Shown here: positions 8,283-16,466 of the stretch, one piece after another
Position numbering within the stretch: position 1 is the first letter of the stretch
Layout: every line of letters starts with the position of its first letter
Source of the DNA: CBDDHT01 sp965227905
GTDB taxonomy: Bacteria > Pseudomonadota > Alphaproteobacteria > Rhizobiales > Methyloligellaceae
NCBI GenBank assembly: GCA_965227905.1
Contig: OZ245780.1
Span: 3,100,001-3,164,000 of the forward strand
Reading direction: 5' to 3'
DNA length: 64,000 bases
Made by a program: the position numbers and the translations under genes
The notes under the pieces: model-generated
Seen by the model: the letters and a program-made list of their open reading frames with translations, nothing else
What the model was told of the DNA's origin: nothing
The model's database searches: none

Positions 8283-9329
8283 CTATTCAGCCGCGTCCTG
8301 GCGTCTCACGGATTGTTCGATCGTATCGTAGGCGTATGAGGAGCGTGCGTCCGCATCGTCGAAGGAAATTGGTGTACGCCGGTTTCTGTCGACCGACAAA
8401 TCGAAGATGTCGAAGCGGTTGTAATAGCCGGCCACATCGTGGAATTGCTTGGGTACGACGCATTCCGCCAGATCGACCTCGGCCATCAGCAATTCATCCT
8501 TGGTGCTGTCCGTTTCCGCGATCACATTGCCTTGCGGATTGAGGATCATGGAGACGCCCCGCGGCGAGTTCCGAATAATGTCGAGACCTTCCTCGCCAAT
8601 CGATTTGATCGCCTCCATCGTCTGGTCATCGATGATGGACGAGACGACCAGATTGAAGGCCTTCGCTTCGAAAGAATGGGCGCCGGCTCGGATCTGAATA
8701 GCGCTGCGCAGATCATAGGCATCGTTGGAGCGCGGATCGTGGGTCGGCCAGGCGGGCGGATAGGATGAGATGTGGATCTGTTCGCCATCCGCCATGAGGG
8801 CATAGCGGGCGAGGGGGTTCGTGTTCTCGCCGCAGATCAGCATGCCCAGCCGGCCGACGTCCGTTGGCAGGACCTTGAGTCCGGCGCCGTCGCCGCTGGC
8901 CCAGATCATTTTTTCGAAATAGGTCGGCACAAGTTTGCGGTGGTGGTTCAGGATTGCGCCATCGCGGCCGATGATGAGGTTTGAGTTCCAGATGCAGCCG
9001 ACACTGCTATCGGTGGACTCCGATATGCCCATGGAAACGATGACGCCGTCCCGGCGTGCAGCCTGACATATGCGCAGGATCTCAGGACCCGGCACACGGA
9101 TCGACTCTTCGACCAGGCGTTCGAACAGCGCATGATTCTTGAATGGTGGCGAGACCGACGGCCAGACAGGGAAGCCTGGAATGAAGGATTCCGGGAATGC
9201 GATCAAGTCGGCGCCGCGAGCGGCGGCATCGGCGATAACACTGCAGGCTTTCTCAACGGTAGCCCGAGCATCGAGATAGACCGGTGCGATATGGGCGGCG
9301 CACACGGCGACCGTTTTCTTGGCTGTCAT
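8283..9329 (-). CDS. Nitrilase (carbon-nitrogen hydrolase family)
   Basis: This 348-residue enzyme carries the complete nitrilase triad: Glu47 in FPESFIPGFP, Lys132 in HHRKLVPT and Cys166 in LICGENTNPLARY. The FIPGFPVWP stretch after the catalytic Glu and the CGENTNPL motif are typical of true nitrilases of branch 1, which convert nitriles to acids plus ammonia, rather than amidases. Length fits that branch. It follows the binding-protein gene of an ABC importer by 88 bases that hold a strong hairpin, and precedes a LysR regulator, so it probably acts on the imported compound or its product and releases ammonia. The physiological nitrile cannot be deduced. Confidence 0.9.
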   Translation of the reverse strand: MTAKKTVAVCAAHIAPVYLDARATVEKACSVIADAAARGADLIAFPESFIPGFPVWPSVSPPFKNHALFERLVEESIRVPGPEILRICQAARRDGVIVSMGISESTDSSVGCIWNSNLIIGRDGAILNHHRKLVPTYFEKMIWASGDGAGLKVLPTDVGRLGMLICGENTNPLARYALMADGEQIHISSYPPAWPTHDPRSNDAYDLRSAIQIRAGAHSFEAKAFNLVVSSIIDDQTMEAIKSIGEEGLDIIRNSPRGVSMILNPQGNVIAETDSTKDELLMAEVDLAECVVPKQFHDVAGYYNRFDIFDLSVDRNRRTPISFDDADARSSYAYDTIEQSVRRQDAAE

Positions 9330-9361
9330 ATTCGGAGTCTCGCAATACGCGGGCAGGAGAG

Positions 9362-9388
9362 GGGACCGACTCGTCTCGAGCCGGTCCC
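9362..9388 (-). promoter_or_regulatory. Intra-operon hairpin between binding-protein and nitrilase genes
   Basis: GGGACCG at 9362-9368 and CGGTCCC at 9382-9388 form a perfect 7-bp stem, continued after one mismatch by CTCG/CGAG around a three-base loop TCT. On the transcribed minus strand it follows the binding-protein stop codon by 29 bases. No T-run follows, so it looks like an mRNA 3'-end protector or partial attenuator rather than a full terminator. Confidence 0.6.
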
Positions 9389-9417
9389 GTCAAACCCTGG
9401 TTCCTCAATAGGACCGT

Positions 9418-10752
9418 TTACAGCTTCTTCGTCGTGAAGTCGTAGCGGGGCGGAAGAAGCTTTTCGAGCTCGTCCTTCTTGATGGTTTTCTTCACGGCGA
9501 ACTTGTTGTCCTGCACCTGGCTGATATAGCAGTCCATCATGCCGCTATGATCTTTTGCCCTGAGAAGCTTGCCGCCTTGCGGGTGGGCCAGCGAGTTCTC
9601 CATAGTGAGACCTTCAAGCGCCTGAACGACACCGGGCGTGTCTTTCTTGGTTTTCCAGCCGGACGCCTCGATGGCCTGCTTGAGCACGAAGAAGTTCTCG
9701 AAGGATTGCCAGGCGTGGCTCTTGGCCATGACGCGGTCTGACCCGTTTTCCTTGGCGTGCACATCATCGATGTTCATCAATTTGATGAAGTTGCGATGAT
9801 ACTCGTCATCCTTGTACTCGACGGGACGCGGGAAGTTTTCGACGAAATAGACGCCTTCGGCGGCACCCTTGATCTGCTCGGGGCTGATGGCCTCGATCGT
9901 GCCGGACACCGAATATTGCTTCATCTTCTCGTCGAGCTTCATCGACTTCATCTGCGTGTAGAAGGCAACAGACAATGCGCCGAAGAAGACGGAGAACAGG
10001 ACTTCGGTTTCTTCAGGGATTTTGGCGAGGTAAGGTACGATGTCCTTGGTGCCAAGCGGCACGGCGATCGGAGCGTTGACCTTGCCGCCCATCTTTTCGA
10101 TGAGTTTTGTGTGCTCCTGGTGATGGCTGTGTCCCCAGGCATAGTCGGGGAAGATCATCGTCCAGTTCTTGCCGAGATTCTCGAATGCCCAGGGTGCCCC
10201 CGCAGCGGCCAGGCCATACGTGTCGCAACCTGTGCGGAAACTGTAGCGCGTGCCTTTCGAGCCGGTTGCTTCGGTTGCTTCACCGGCCGAGAAATACGGT
10301 GTCTTCAGTTCGGTTGCGACGGGGATCGAGGCCAGCATGATGCCGGAATGGACCGAGCCTACGATGAAGGAGGCCTTTTTGCGCTGGATGAGTGAGCGCA
10401 GTTTGCGCGCACCGACCGCCGGGTTCGATTCCGTATCGGCAATGGCCATCTCAAGCTTGCGGCCGGCGATGCCACCGCCGTCATTGATCATCTTGACTGC
10501 GGCCTTTGCACACTTGTCGTGCCAATAACCCCAGGACGAGAAGCCGCCCGTCAGTTCGCATTGATGACCGATAACGATCGGTCCGCTTTCGGCAGCAAAG
10601 AGATCGCTGGCGAGTGAGACATAGGCCGTTGAGGCAACAGCGCCCCCGGCCAGGGCCGTCTCAAGGAAACTTCGGCGACTAACCTCTGCCTTTTTCGGCG
10701 TTGTATCGGGCGCTGCCTTTTTATCCTTCGGCGTCTTTGTCATAACAAACAC
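9418..10752 (-). CDS. ABC transporter substrate-binding protein, Leu/Ile/Val-amide-urea type, Tat-exported
   Basis: This 444-residue type 1 periplasmic-binding protein starts with a lysine-rich region and then SRRSFLETALAGGAVAS (about 25-41), a twin-arginine signal. The mature protein begins near GPIVIGHQCELTGG and shows the fold of the LivJ/UrtA/AmiC family (INDGGGIAGRKLEM; DTESNPAVGARKLRSLI). Tat export and length resemble urea- and short-amide-binding proteins (UrtA/FmdD), but I cannot assign a ligand. The two ATPase and two permease genes lie immediately upstream in the same operon (18-base gap to the ATPase gene), and a nitrilase lies downstream, which suggests a nitrogen-containing, nitrile- or amide-type ligand. 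Confidence 0.85.
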   Translation of the reverse strand: MFVMTKTPKDKKAAPDTTPKKAEVSRRSFLETALAGGAVASTAYVSLASDLFAAESGPIVIGHQCELTGGFSSWGYWHDKCAKAAVKMINDGGGIAGRKLEMAIADTESNPAVGARKLRSLIQRKKASFIVGSVHSGIMLASIPVATELKTPYFSAGEATEATGSKGTRYSFRTGCDTYGLAAAGAPWAFENLGKNWTMIFPDYAWGHSHHQEHTKLIEKMGGKVNAPIAVPLGTKDIVPYLAKIPEETEVLFSVFFGALSVAFYTQMKSMKLDEKMKQYSVSGTIEAISPEQIKGAAEGVYFVENFPRPVEYKDDEYHRNFIKLMNIDDVHAKENGSDRVMAKSHAWQSFENFFVLKQAIEASGWKTKKDTPGVVQALEGLTMENSLAHPQGGKLLRAKDHSGMMDCYISQVQDNKFAVKKTIKKDELEKLLPPRYDFTTKKL

Positions 10753-10770
10753 TCCTTTGGCGCCTTGGCA

Positions 10771-11469
10771 TCAAGCGGCCATGCCAAGGTAACGATGAAC
10801 GAGATCGGGTTGCCGCTTAAGCTCCTCCGTTGTCGATTCACGAACCACGACGCCCTTTTCCATCAGATAGACGCGTTTGCAGATTTTGAAGGCGGTCGCG
10901 AGATTCTGTTCGACGAGGAGAATGGAAACGCCCGATGCGTTGATGGCCTGGATCTCGTTACGGATCTCCTGGACCAGGATGGGCATGATGCCCTCCGTCG
11001 GTTCATCGAGCAGAATGAGTTTGGGGCGCATGGCGAGACACCGCGCGATGGCGAGCTGCTGTTGCTCGCCACCCGAGAGCGTGCTGCCCTTTTGCCCAAG
11101 GCGTTCTTTCAAGCGTGGAAAACGATCGAAAATATAGTCGCGGATCTCGGCATCGGGTCCGCCCGGCAGACCGATATAGAGATTTTCCTCGACAGAGAGG
11201 TTCGGAAAAATCCCGCGTCCCTGCGGGACATATCCGATACCATGTCGCGGTATCTTGTGCGGCGTGACATTGGTGATGAGCTGCTCGTTGAAGAGGACAT
11301 TGCCGCCCGTCTTGCGCACGAGACCGAGGATCGCTTTGAGTGTGGTGGTCTTGCCGACGCCGTTGCGTCCGAGTAGCCCCACGATCTCGCCATCGCCCAC
11401 GGTAAGGTTCACATCTTGCAGGACTTCCACCTTGCCGTAACTGGCCTTGAGCTCGCGAACTTCAAGCAT
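10771..11469 (-). CDS. ABC transporter ATP-binding protein, LivF type
   Basis: This 232-residue ATPase powers the importer of this operon from the cytoplasmic side. It has a Walker A motif GRNGVGKTT, signature LSGGEQQQLAIAR, Walker B LILLDEPTEG and a LivF-typical C-terminus ending RYLGMAA. I place the start at 11469 (MLEVRELKASYG), where the ATG overlaps the livG stop in an ATGCTTGA arrangement; the frame is open 21 bases further upstream but that would extend the overlap. It is translationally coupled to the livG-type gene. Confidence 0.9.
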   Translation of the reverse strand: MLEVRELKASYGKVEVLQDVNLTVGDGEIVGLLGRNGVGKTTTLKAILGLVRKTGGNVLFNEQLITNVTPHKIPRHGIGYVPQGRGIFPNLSVEENLYIGLPGGPDAEIRDYIFDRFPRLKERLGQKGSTLSGGEQQQLAIARCLAMRPKLILLDEPTEGIMPILVQEIRNEIQAINASGVSILLVEQNLATAFKICKRVYLMEKGVVVRESTTEELKRQPDLVHRYLGMAA

Positions 11470-12217
11470 CGAGCAGCTCCTCGTCGCCAAGATAAGCCTC
11501 GCGGACGCCCTGATCGTTGGCGATCTTGTCCGGTGCGCCTTTGGCGAGCACCTGACCTTGAACCATCACCGTGATTTCGTCGGCGAGGTCGAAGACACTC
11601 GGCATATCGTGTTCGATAATCACGACGGCGATCCGCTGGGAGAGTTCTCGGATCTTGGCGATGGTCGCCTGGGTCTCTGCCGGTCCCATGCCGCAGATCG
11701 GCTCGTCCAGGAGAAGCAGTTTCGGTTCTGTCGCCAGAGCAATCGCGATTTCCAGCAGCGCGACGTCTCCATAGGAGAGCGTGCCGGCCGTTTCGTGTTT
11801 CAGATCGACGAGGCCGGTCTCCTCCAGGATCGCATCGACCTTTTCCGCCAGGTCCTTGTCACTACGGTAGCGGGCAAAGGGTCGGAAGACGCCGCGACGG
11901 GATTCTGCTGCAACCCAGACATTGTCTTCGACGGATAGAGCATCGAACACGCTCTTGATCTGGAGTGTGCGAGCAAGGCCGAGCTTTGCAATCCGATGAG
12001 AGGGCAGACCTGTAATATCCTGACCTTGAAAGAGGATCCCACCGGATGTCGGTGGCAAAGTGCCTGTGATGACATTGAACAATGTTGTCTTACCGGCACC
12101 GTTCGGTCCGATGATGGCGTGCAATTTTCCAGGTTCGAGCGACAGGTCGACACCATCAAGAGCACGCAAGCCGCCAAAATACTTGCAGACGGATTTCATT
12201 TCCAGGAGCGCGGTCAT
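11462..12217 (-). CDS. ABC transporter ATP-binding protein, LivG type
   Basis: This 251-residue ATPase is the second nucleotide-binding subunit of the importer. It shows Walker A GPNGAGKTT, the LivG-type insertion after it (ITGTLPPTSGGILFQGQDITGLPSHRIAKLG), signature LSYGDVALLEIAIAL and Walker B LLLLDEPICGM. The signature is the LSYG variant seen in LivG/UrtD proteins. Its ATG overlaps the livM stop by four bases (ATGA at 12214-12217), and its 3' end overlaps the livF start, so all subunits are made from one coupled message. Confidence 0.9.
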   Translation of the reverse strand: MTALLEMKSVCKYFGGLRALDGVDLSLEPGKLHAIIGPNGAGKTTLFNVITGTLPPTSGGILFQGQDITGLPSHRIAKLGLARTLQIKSVFDALSVEDNVWVAAESRRGVFRPFARYRSDKDLAEKVDAILEETGLVDLKHETAGTLSYGDVALLEIAIALATEPKLLLLDEPICGMGPAETQATIAKIRELSQRIAVVIIEHDMPSVFDLADEITVMVQGQVLAKGAPDKIANDQGVREAYLGDEELLDA

Positions 12218-13257
12218 TCGCCCGCCTCCGCACGGGCTTCCTGGGAGGATGCCGCGTCTGACGGTTTGGCTTTGGTCTCGGGCGTCTTTTTCCCACCGCT
12301 ATCCAATCGGTCGAGCATGTCATTCCAGATGCCCATAAGACCGCGGGGCGCAAAGACGACCGTCAGGATTACGACGAGACCGACCAGAATGAGATAATGA
12401 TCCCAGATGTTCGAAAGTTCTTCGCGAACAAGGATCAGAAGCGCGGTGCCGAGGATCGGGCCAAGAATGGTTCCGGCGCCGCCGATGATGGTCCAGACAA
12501 CGCCTTCACCGGACACGTGGTAGAACATGTAGGATGCGGACGCGTAGCGGCCGAAGAGCGCAAAAAGACTGCCGGCCAACCCGGCCAATGCACCGGCTGC
12601 AATAAAGGCCGTAAGCCTCAGAACATAGACGTTCAATCCAACCAGTCTTGCCCGATAATCGTTTTCCCGGACCGCGACCAATGCGAGGCCGAGTGGGCTG
12701 CGCACGAGTCGGTATTTGAGATAGAAGGCGAGCGCGACGGCTATCAGGACAAAGAAATACTGAACCAGATAATCCGTCATCGAGATTTCGGTTTCGCCGA
12801 AGGTGAACATAGGCGGCATCGAGAAGGATGTGCCGTCGTCACCACCCGTCAGCTCCTTCGAGGAGAGGGCGAAGAAATAGAAGATCAGCGAAAAGACAAC
12901 CGTGATGATCGCAAAATAGTGCCAGGTCAGGCGCACGGCGAGCGACCCGCTGATCGCGGCCATGGCGATCGAAAGGAACATGCCGAGTGAAAGAGCCGGC
13001 CAGAACCCGAGACCGAATTTGGCAATGCCGATGGCAACGCCATACATGCCCATACCGAAGAAAAGAGCCTGCCCGAACGAGAGCAGACCTGCATAGCCGA
13101 ATAGAAGATTGACGCTTGCGGCGAACAGCGACCAGATCAGGATCTCGGTCAGAATATCGAGCCAGAAGTCGACACCGAAAAACTCAAAGATCCACGGTGC
13201 TCCGATAAGAAAGATGCCAAGTGCGACCAGCACCGTCCCATTGATTGCAGCCTTCAT
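12214..13257 (-). CDS. ABC transporter permease, LivM type
   Basis: This 347-residue inner-membrane permease has about eight to ten hydrophobic segments and the LivM motif region AVRENDYRARLVGLNVYVLRL, which faces the ATPase. I choose the ATG at 13257 (MKAAINGTVLVALG) because it overlaps the livH stop as ATGA at 13254-13257; the longer frame to 13317 would run inside livH. The C-terminus is a charged tail rich in Lys, Ala and Glu (about 30 residues), absent from most homologues and of unknown importance. Confidence 0.88.
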   Translation of the reverse strand: MKAAINGTVLVALGIFLIGAPWIFEFFGVDFWLDILTEILIWSLFAASVNLLFGYAGLLSFGQALFFGMGMYGVAIGIAKFGLGFWPALSLGMFLSIAMAAISGSLAVRLTWHYFAIITVVFSLIFYFFALSSKELTGGDDGTSFSMPPMFTFGETEISMTDYLVQYFFVLIAVALAFYLKYRLVRSPLGLALVAVRENDYRARLVGLNVYVLRLTAFIAAGALAGLAGSLFALFGRYASASYMFYHVSGEGVVWTIIGGAGTILGPILGTALLILVREELSNIWDHYLILVGLVVILTVVFAPRGLMGIWNDMLDRLDSGGKKTPETKAKPSDAASSQEARAEAGE

Positions 13258-14111
13258 CGCGTTGCCCCCTGGAACAAGCCGTGCGGGCGGGCGATCAGCA
13301 CCGCGCACATCAGGCATAGCGAGACGATGCGTGCAACGGTTGGATCGGCGAAACTGGTAACGATCCCTTCCGTGACAGCCAGCAGGACAGCTGCGGCGAC
13401 TGTGCCCGGCAAATTGCCGAGCCCGCCGATAATGACAGCCATGAAACAGAATGGCAGGACATCGACACCCGCCTGAAACTCGACTGTCGTAATCGGTGCG
13501 GCGACGACACCGCCAAGCGCAGCCATTGCAAAGCCAAGCGCAAAGGTCAGCACATAGACATTCGTGGCCGGTACGCCCATGGCGAGCGCGGTTTCGCGAT
13601 CGAAACGTACAGCGCGCATCCAGGTGCCGAGTTTCGTGCGATGGAGAAAAAGGAAGAAGCCTGCAATCGCAAGGATCGCGATAGCGGCGGCGACGATACG
13701 ATAGACCTCATATTCGATGCCGAACATCGGGATCGTGCCTTCGACCGGCGGCAGGATGCGCTTCGGAGCAGCGCCATAAGTCGCGCGAACGACTTCCTGA
13801 ATGATGATCGACAGACCGAATGTCGCAACGATCGAGAGTGCTGCCGTTCCACGGATGGGTTGGATCACGCTCCGCTCGACCAACGCGCCGAGGGCCAGAC
13901 CGATGATCGGTACAAGCAGGAAGGCCAGCCAATAATTGCCGGTTGCCGTAAAAACCCACCAGGTGAGCACTGTGCCGACCATGAAGAAGTCGCCGTGGGC
14001 GAGATTGATGATGTCGAGAAGCCCGAAGATGATCGAAAGGCCGAGCGCGATAAGGGCGATGATCAGACCCCAGACCAATCCGTTGATGGCCAATGCGACG
14101 ACCAGTTCCAT
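13254..14111 (-). CDS. ABC transporter permease, LivH type
   Basis: This 285-residue inner-membrane permease has multiple hydrophobic segments and the LivH signatures GLSIIFGLLDIINLAHGDFFMVG near the N-terminus and ETALAMGVPATNVYVLTFALG in the middle. It pairs with the LivM-type subunit to form the membrane channel. It is the first gene of the importer operon: the next gene upstream on the strand (queE) ends 237 bases before it, and a promoter-like element lies in that gap. The substrate is set by the binding protein at 9418-10752. Confidence 0.9.
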   Translation of the reverse strand: MELVVALAINGLVWGLIIALIALGLSIIFGLLDIINLAHGDFFMVGTVLTWWVFTATGNYWLAFLLVPIIGLALGALVERSVIQPIRGTAALSIVATFGLSIIIQEVVRATYGAAPKRILPPVEGTIPMFGIEYEVYRIVAAAIAILAIAGFFLFLHRTKLGTWMRAVRFDRETALAMGVPATNVYVLTFALGFAMAALGGVVAAPITTVEFQAGVDVLPFCFMAVIIGGLGNLPGTVAAAVLLAVTEGIVTSFADPTVARIVSLCLMCAVLIARPHGLFQGATR

Positions 14112-14179
14112 AGATCGGGAGCCCCCATATGTAAGGCAAAGGACGACGGATGCCGCCTAATGCTGCTGCTCTTTGTACC

Positions 14180-14225
14180 AAAGTAGCAGCGTGCAATTTT
14201 GTATTTCAACTCCAGAAATTTGCAC
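14180..14225 (-). promoter_or_regulatory. Candidate promoter and operator of the importer-nitrilase operon
   Basis: On the minus strand TTGAAA (14209-14204) and TACTTT (14185-14180) are separated by 18 bases, a plausible sigma-70 type promoter about 70 bases before the livH start. A dyad with arms GTGCAATTTT (14191-14200) and AAATTTGCAC (14216-14225), identical in 9 of 10 positions when inverted, overlaps the -35 element. No sigma-54 GG-N10-GC arrangement was found there. Confidence 0.35.
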
Positions 14226-14348
14226 GGAAGTCTGCGTGGATGCACAGCGCCATCTGCGGTTTGCCGCATGCAGGCACAACGCAGCGCGTTGGCGGGGGTG
14301 TCCCTTACGATGCGGTTGAGGCGTCGCCTAAGAGCAGAATTGCCGGCA

Positions 14349-14978
14349 TTATGGAATGCCCATGAACTTGTGTGTCTGCAGGCTGACGCGCCATTTCGGC
14401 CGCTCGAGACAGTAGGCAATCGCGCTTTCGGTATTCGCAAGCCGGTCAGGTCCGTCCATCGGCTGCAGAAGAAAATGCTTGAATGAAAGGGTTTCGAAGT
14501 CGGCCGGGTCGAGTCCCCCTTGAGGATAGATGAGTTTGAGCTCATCACCGCTGGTTTGAACCAGGTCGGCGCCGAACTTGGGGCTGACTGTGATCCAATC
14601 GATGGTGTCGGGGACGGCATGGGTTCCGTTGGTTTCGATAGCGATGTCGAACCCAGCCTGGTGAAGTGCAACGATAAGATCGTTGTCGACCTGCAGCATC
14701 GGCTCGCCGCCGGTCAGGACAACGAGCGGTTTGCCTTTCGCTTCGCCCCAGACGGATAGGCAGGCAACGGCCAGATCGACAGCAATATTGAATGTGCCGC
14801 CACCGGGACCATCCGTGCCGACGAAATCGGTATCGCAAAACTGGCAAATCGCGTCGGACCGGTCTTCTTCGCGGCCAGTCCACAGATTGCATCCGGCGAA
14901 CCGGCAGAAGACGGCGCGCCGGCCGACTTGCACCCCTTCGCCTTGCAGCGTCGGGTAGATTTCTTTGACCGAATACAT
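14349..14978 (-). CDS. queE: 7-carboxy-7-deazaguanine synthase
   Basis: This 209-residue radical SAM enzyme makes the 7-deazaguanine core of queuosine from carboxy-tetrahydropterin. It starts MYSVKEIYPTLQGEGVQVGR, the QueE N-terminus, and binds its iron-sulfur cluster through an expanded motif: a cysteine in GCNLW, a 14-residue insertion, then CQFCDTD. This loop-containing form is common in alphaproteobacteria. PLVVLTGGEPMLQ is the radical SAM GGE motif. I use the ATG at 14978; the open frame extends to 15023 without a better signal. The gene follows queC by 69 bases. Confidence 0.93.
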   Translation of the reverse strand: MYSVKEIYPTLQGEGVQVGRRAVFCRFAGCNLWTGREEDRSDAICQFCDTDFVGTDGPGGGTFNIAVDLAVACLSVWGEAKGKPLVVLTGGEPMLQVDNDLIVALHQAGFDIAIETNGTHAVPDTIDWITVSPKFGADLVQTSGDELKLIYPQGGLDPADFETLSFKHFLLQPMDGPDRLANTESAIAYCLERPKWRVSLQTHKFMGIP

Positions 14979-15047
14979 TGTGCGAGCAGTCCTTACGCGC
15001 GTGTGCGCCGCTGTCAATAACACCTGTGTTGGAGCAGAGGGCAGGCG

Positions 15048-15761
15048 TCAGCCTGTTGTGCTTGCTTTCCACGCGTCAAAGCCTGCTGCGCGAAGGGTGC
15101 ATGCGGGACACGAACCGCAGCCATAGCCCCAGGGATGGCGCTGGCTTCGCTCGCCGACATAGCAGCTATGCGTATGCTCGGTGACAATGTCCGTAAATGC
15201 CGGGCCGCCAATGTCTTCTGCCATCGCCCAGGTATCGGCTTTGGTGAGGTGCATCAGCGGTGTTTCGATCTGAAACGGCACTTCGGTGCCGAGCCGAATG
15301 GACTCGCCAAGAGATTTCAGAGTGGCGTCGCGGCAATCGGGATAGCCAGAAAAATCAGTTTCGCACATGCCGCCGACCAGAGTCTGTATACCGCGGCGAT
15401 ATCCCAGAGCGGCAGCATAGGTGAAAAACAGCAGATTTCTTCCCGGCACGAATGTCGTCGGCAAGCCGGTATCGGCAATTTCGATCTCGACCTCCCTGGT
15501 CAAAGCCGTATCGCTGATCTGAGCCAGTGCGGGAAGATCCAGAACATGGTCCGTGCCCAGATGTTCGCTCCATTCTGTGAATACGGCGCGAATTTCCTTT
15601 ATCACACGGCGGCGGCAATCCATCTCGACATCATGCCGCTGGCCATAGGTGAATCCGATTGTTTCAACATGGGCAAAACGCGTGAGAGCCCAGGCAAGGA
15701 CAACCGTGGAATCCTGCCCGCCAGAGAAAAGGACGAGCGCCTTCGTATCTGTATCCGCCAT
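15048..15761 (-). CDS. queC: 7-cyano-7-deazaguanine synthase
   Basis: This 237-residue ATP-dependent enzyme converts 7-carboxy-7-deazaguanine to preQ0, the step after QueE. The PP-loop LFSGGQDST (11-19) binds ATP, and the C-terminal zinc site is visible in HSCYVGERSQRHPWGYGCGSCPACTLRA with four cysteines in the expected spacing. GGMCETDFSGYPDCRD is the conserved substrate region. It is the first gene of a queC-queE pair; queD and queF are not in the window. The product is a nitrile, but its role in tRNA modification is separate from the nearby nitrilase. Confidence 0.95.
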   Translation of the reverse strand: MADTDTKALVLFSGGQDSTVVLAWALTRFAHVETIGFTYGQRHDVEMDCRRRVIKEIRAVFTEWSEHLGTDHVLDLPALAQISDTALTREVEIEIADTGLPTTFVPGRNLLFFTYAAALGYRRGIQTLVGGMCETDFSGYPDCRDATLKSLGESIRLGTEVPFQIETPLMHLTKADTWAMAEDIGGPAFTDIVTEHTHSCYVGERSQRHPWGYGCGSCPACTLRAAGFDAWKASTTG

Positions 15762-15923
15762 GGGATGCGTTCCGATGCCTTTACGTACTCAGAATCGGGC
15801 GCACGCTGACATGAGCCGCCACGCGCCGCAAGCGCTAACGACCGGTTAATATGCCGCCGCTAGACTAATCCCTCAGCGTCGGCGTCGGGCCGATGCTTCA
15901 GTAAAATCTGTTGCGTTTTCAAG

Positions 15924-16244
15924 GTGTTGTTTTCAGTGCGGTTTCGCGTCGCCACTTTGATCCTGTGTATCGTGCTCATCGTCTACTTCGCCTATCATCT
16001 GGTGGAGGGGAACCGGGGGCTTGAGGCCCGCACGCGCCTTGAATCCCGGATTTCTGCGCTTGAAGGACAGCTTGAAGGCCTGGAACTCGTTCGAAAACGG
16101 ATCGAACGCGACGTTGCACTCATGCGCGCCGAAAGGCTCGACCCCGATATGCTTGATGAACGCGCGCGCGCCATGCTGAATATGGCGCATCCAAATGACC
16201 TGGTCATTCTGCGTCCCAAGACGCTAGGCCATGTTGGCCGATAG
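15924..16244 (+). CDS. FtsB-like septum formation initiator protein
   Basis: This 106-residue protein has one N-terminal membrane helix (about 7-27) followed by a coiled coil (about 33-68, heptad-like in LESRISALEGQLEGLELVRKRIERD) and the motif DPDMLDERARAMLNMAHPNDLVIL, typical of the DivIC/FtsB family in alphaproteobacteria. FtsB proteins act in the division-site complex with FtsQ and FtsL. The start codon is GTG at 15924, or another GTG at 15936. It lies just before pdhA, a common arrangement in this class; the usual upstream eno is absent here and replaced by the divergent que genes. Confidence 0.85.
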   Translation: MLFSVRFRVATLILCIVLIVYFAYHLVEGNRGLEARTRLESRISALEGQLEGLELVRKRIERDVALMRAERLDPDMLDERARAMLNMAHPNDLVILRPKTLGHVGR

Positions 16245-16466
16245 GTCTGAAAAGCTTTGAGGTCGATAGCCCTGCATTTCTCGAATATTCGGAGCCTGGA
16301 CGCTGCCGCTCGCCTGCGGCACTGGTGCCGAAGTTTTTTCTGCCACTTTGGCTGGTTTCGCTGTATTTCCCTTCAATCAAGACGACACACTCTTTCCGAC
16401 GGCTCGCTTGTCGCAGGGGAAGCAAGTCGTGTAACTTCCATGGAACAACAATCTAAGGGAGGCCAG

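Noticed and set aside
14112..14348. A sigma-54 promoter for the importer-nitrilase operon
   Set aside because: I looked for GG-N10-GC with the usual flanks on the minus strand and found none, despite the nitrogen theme.
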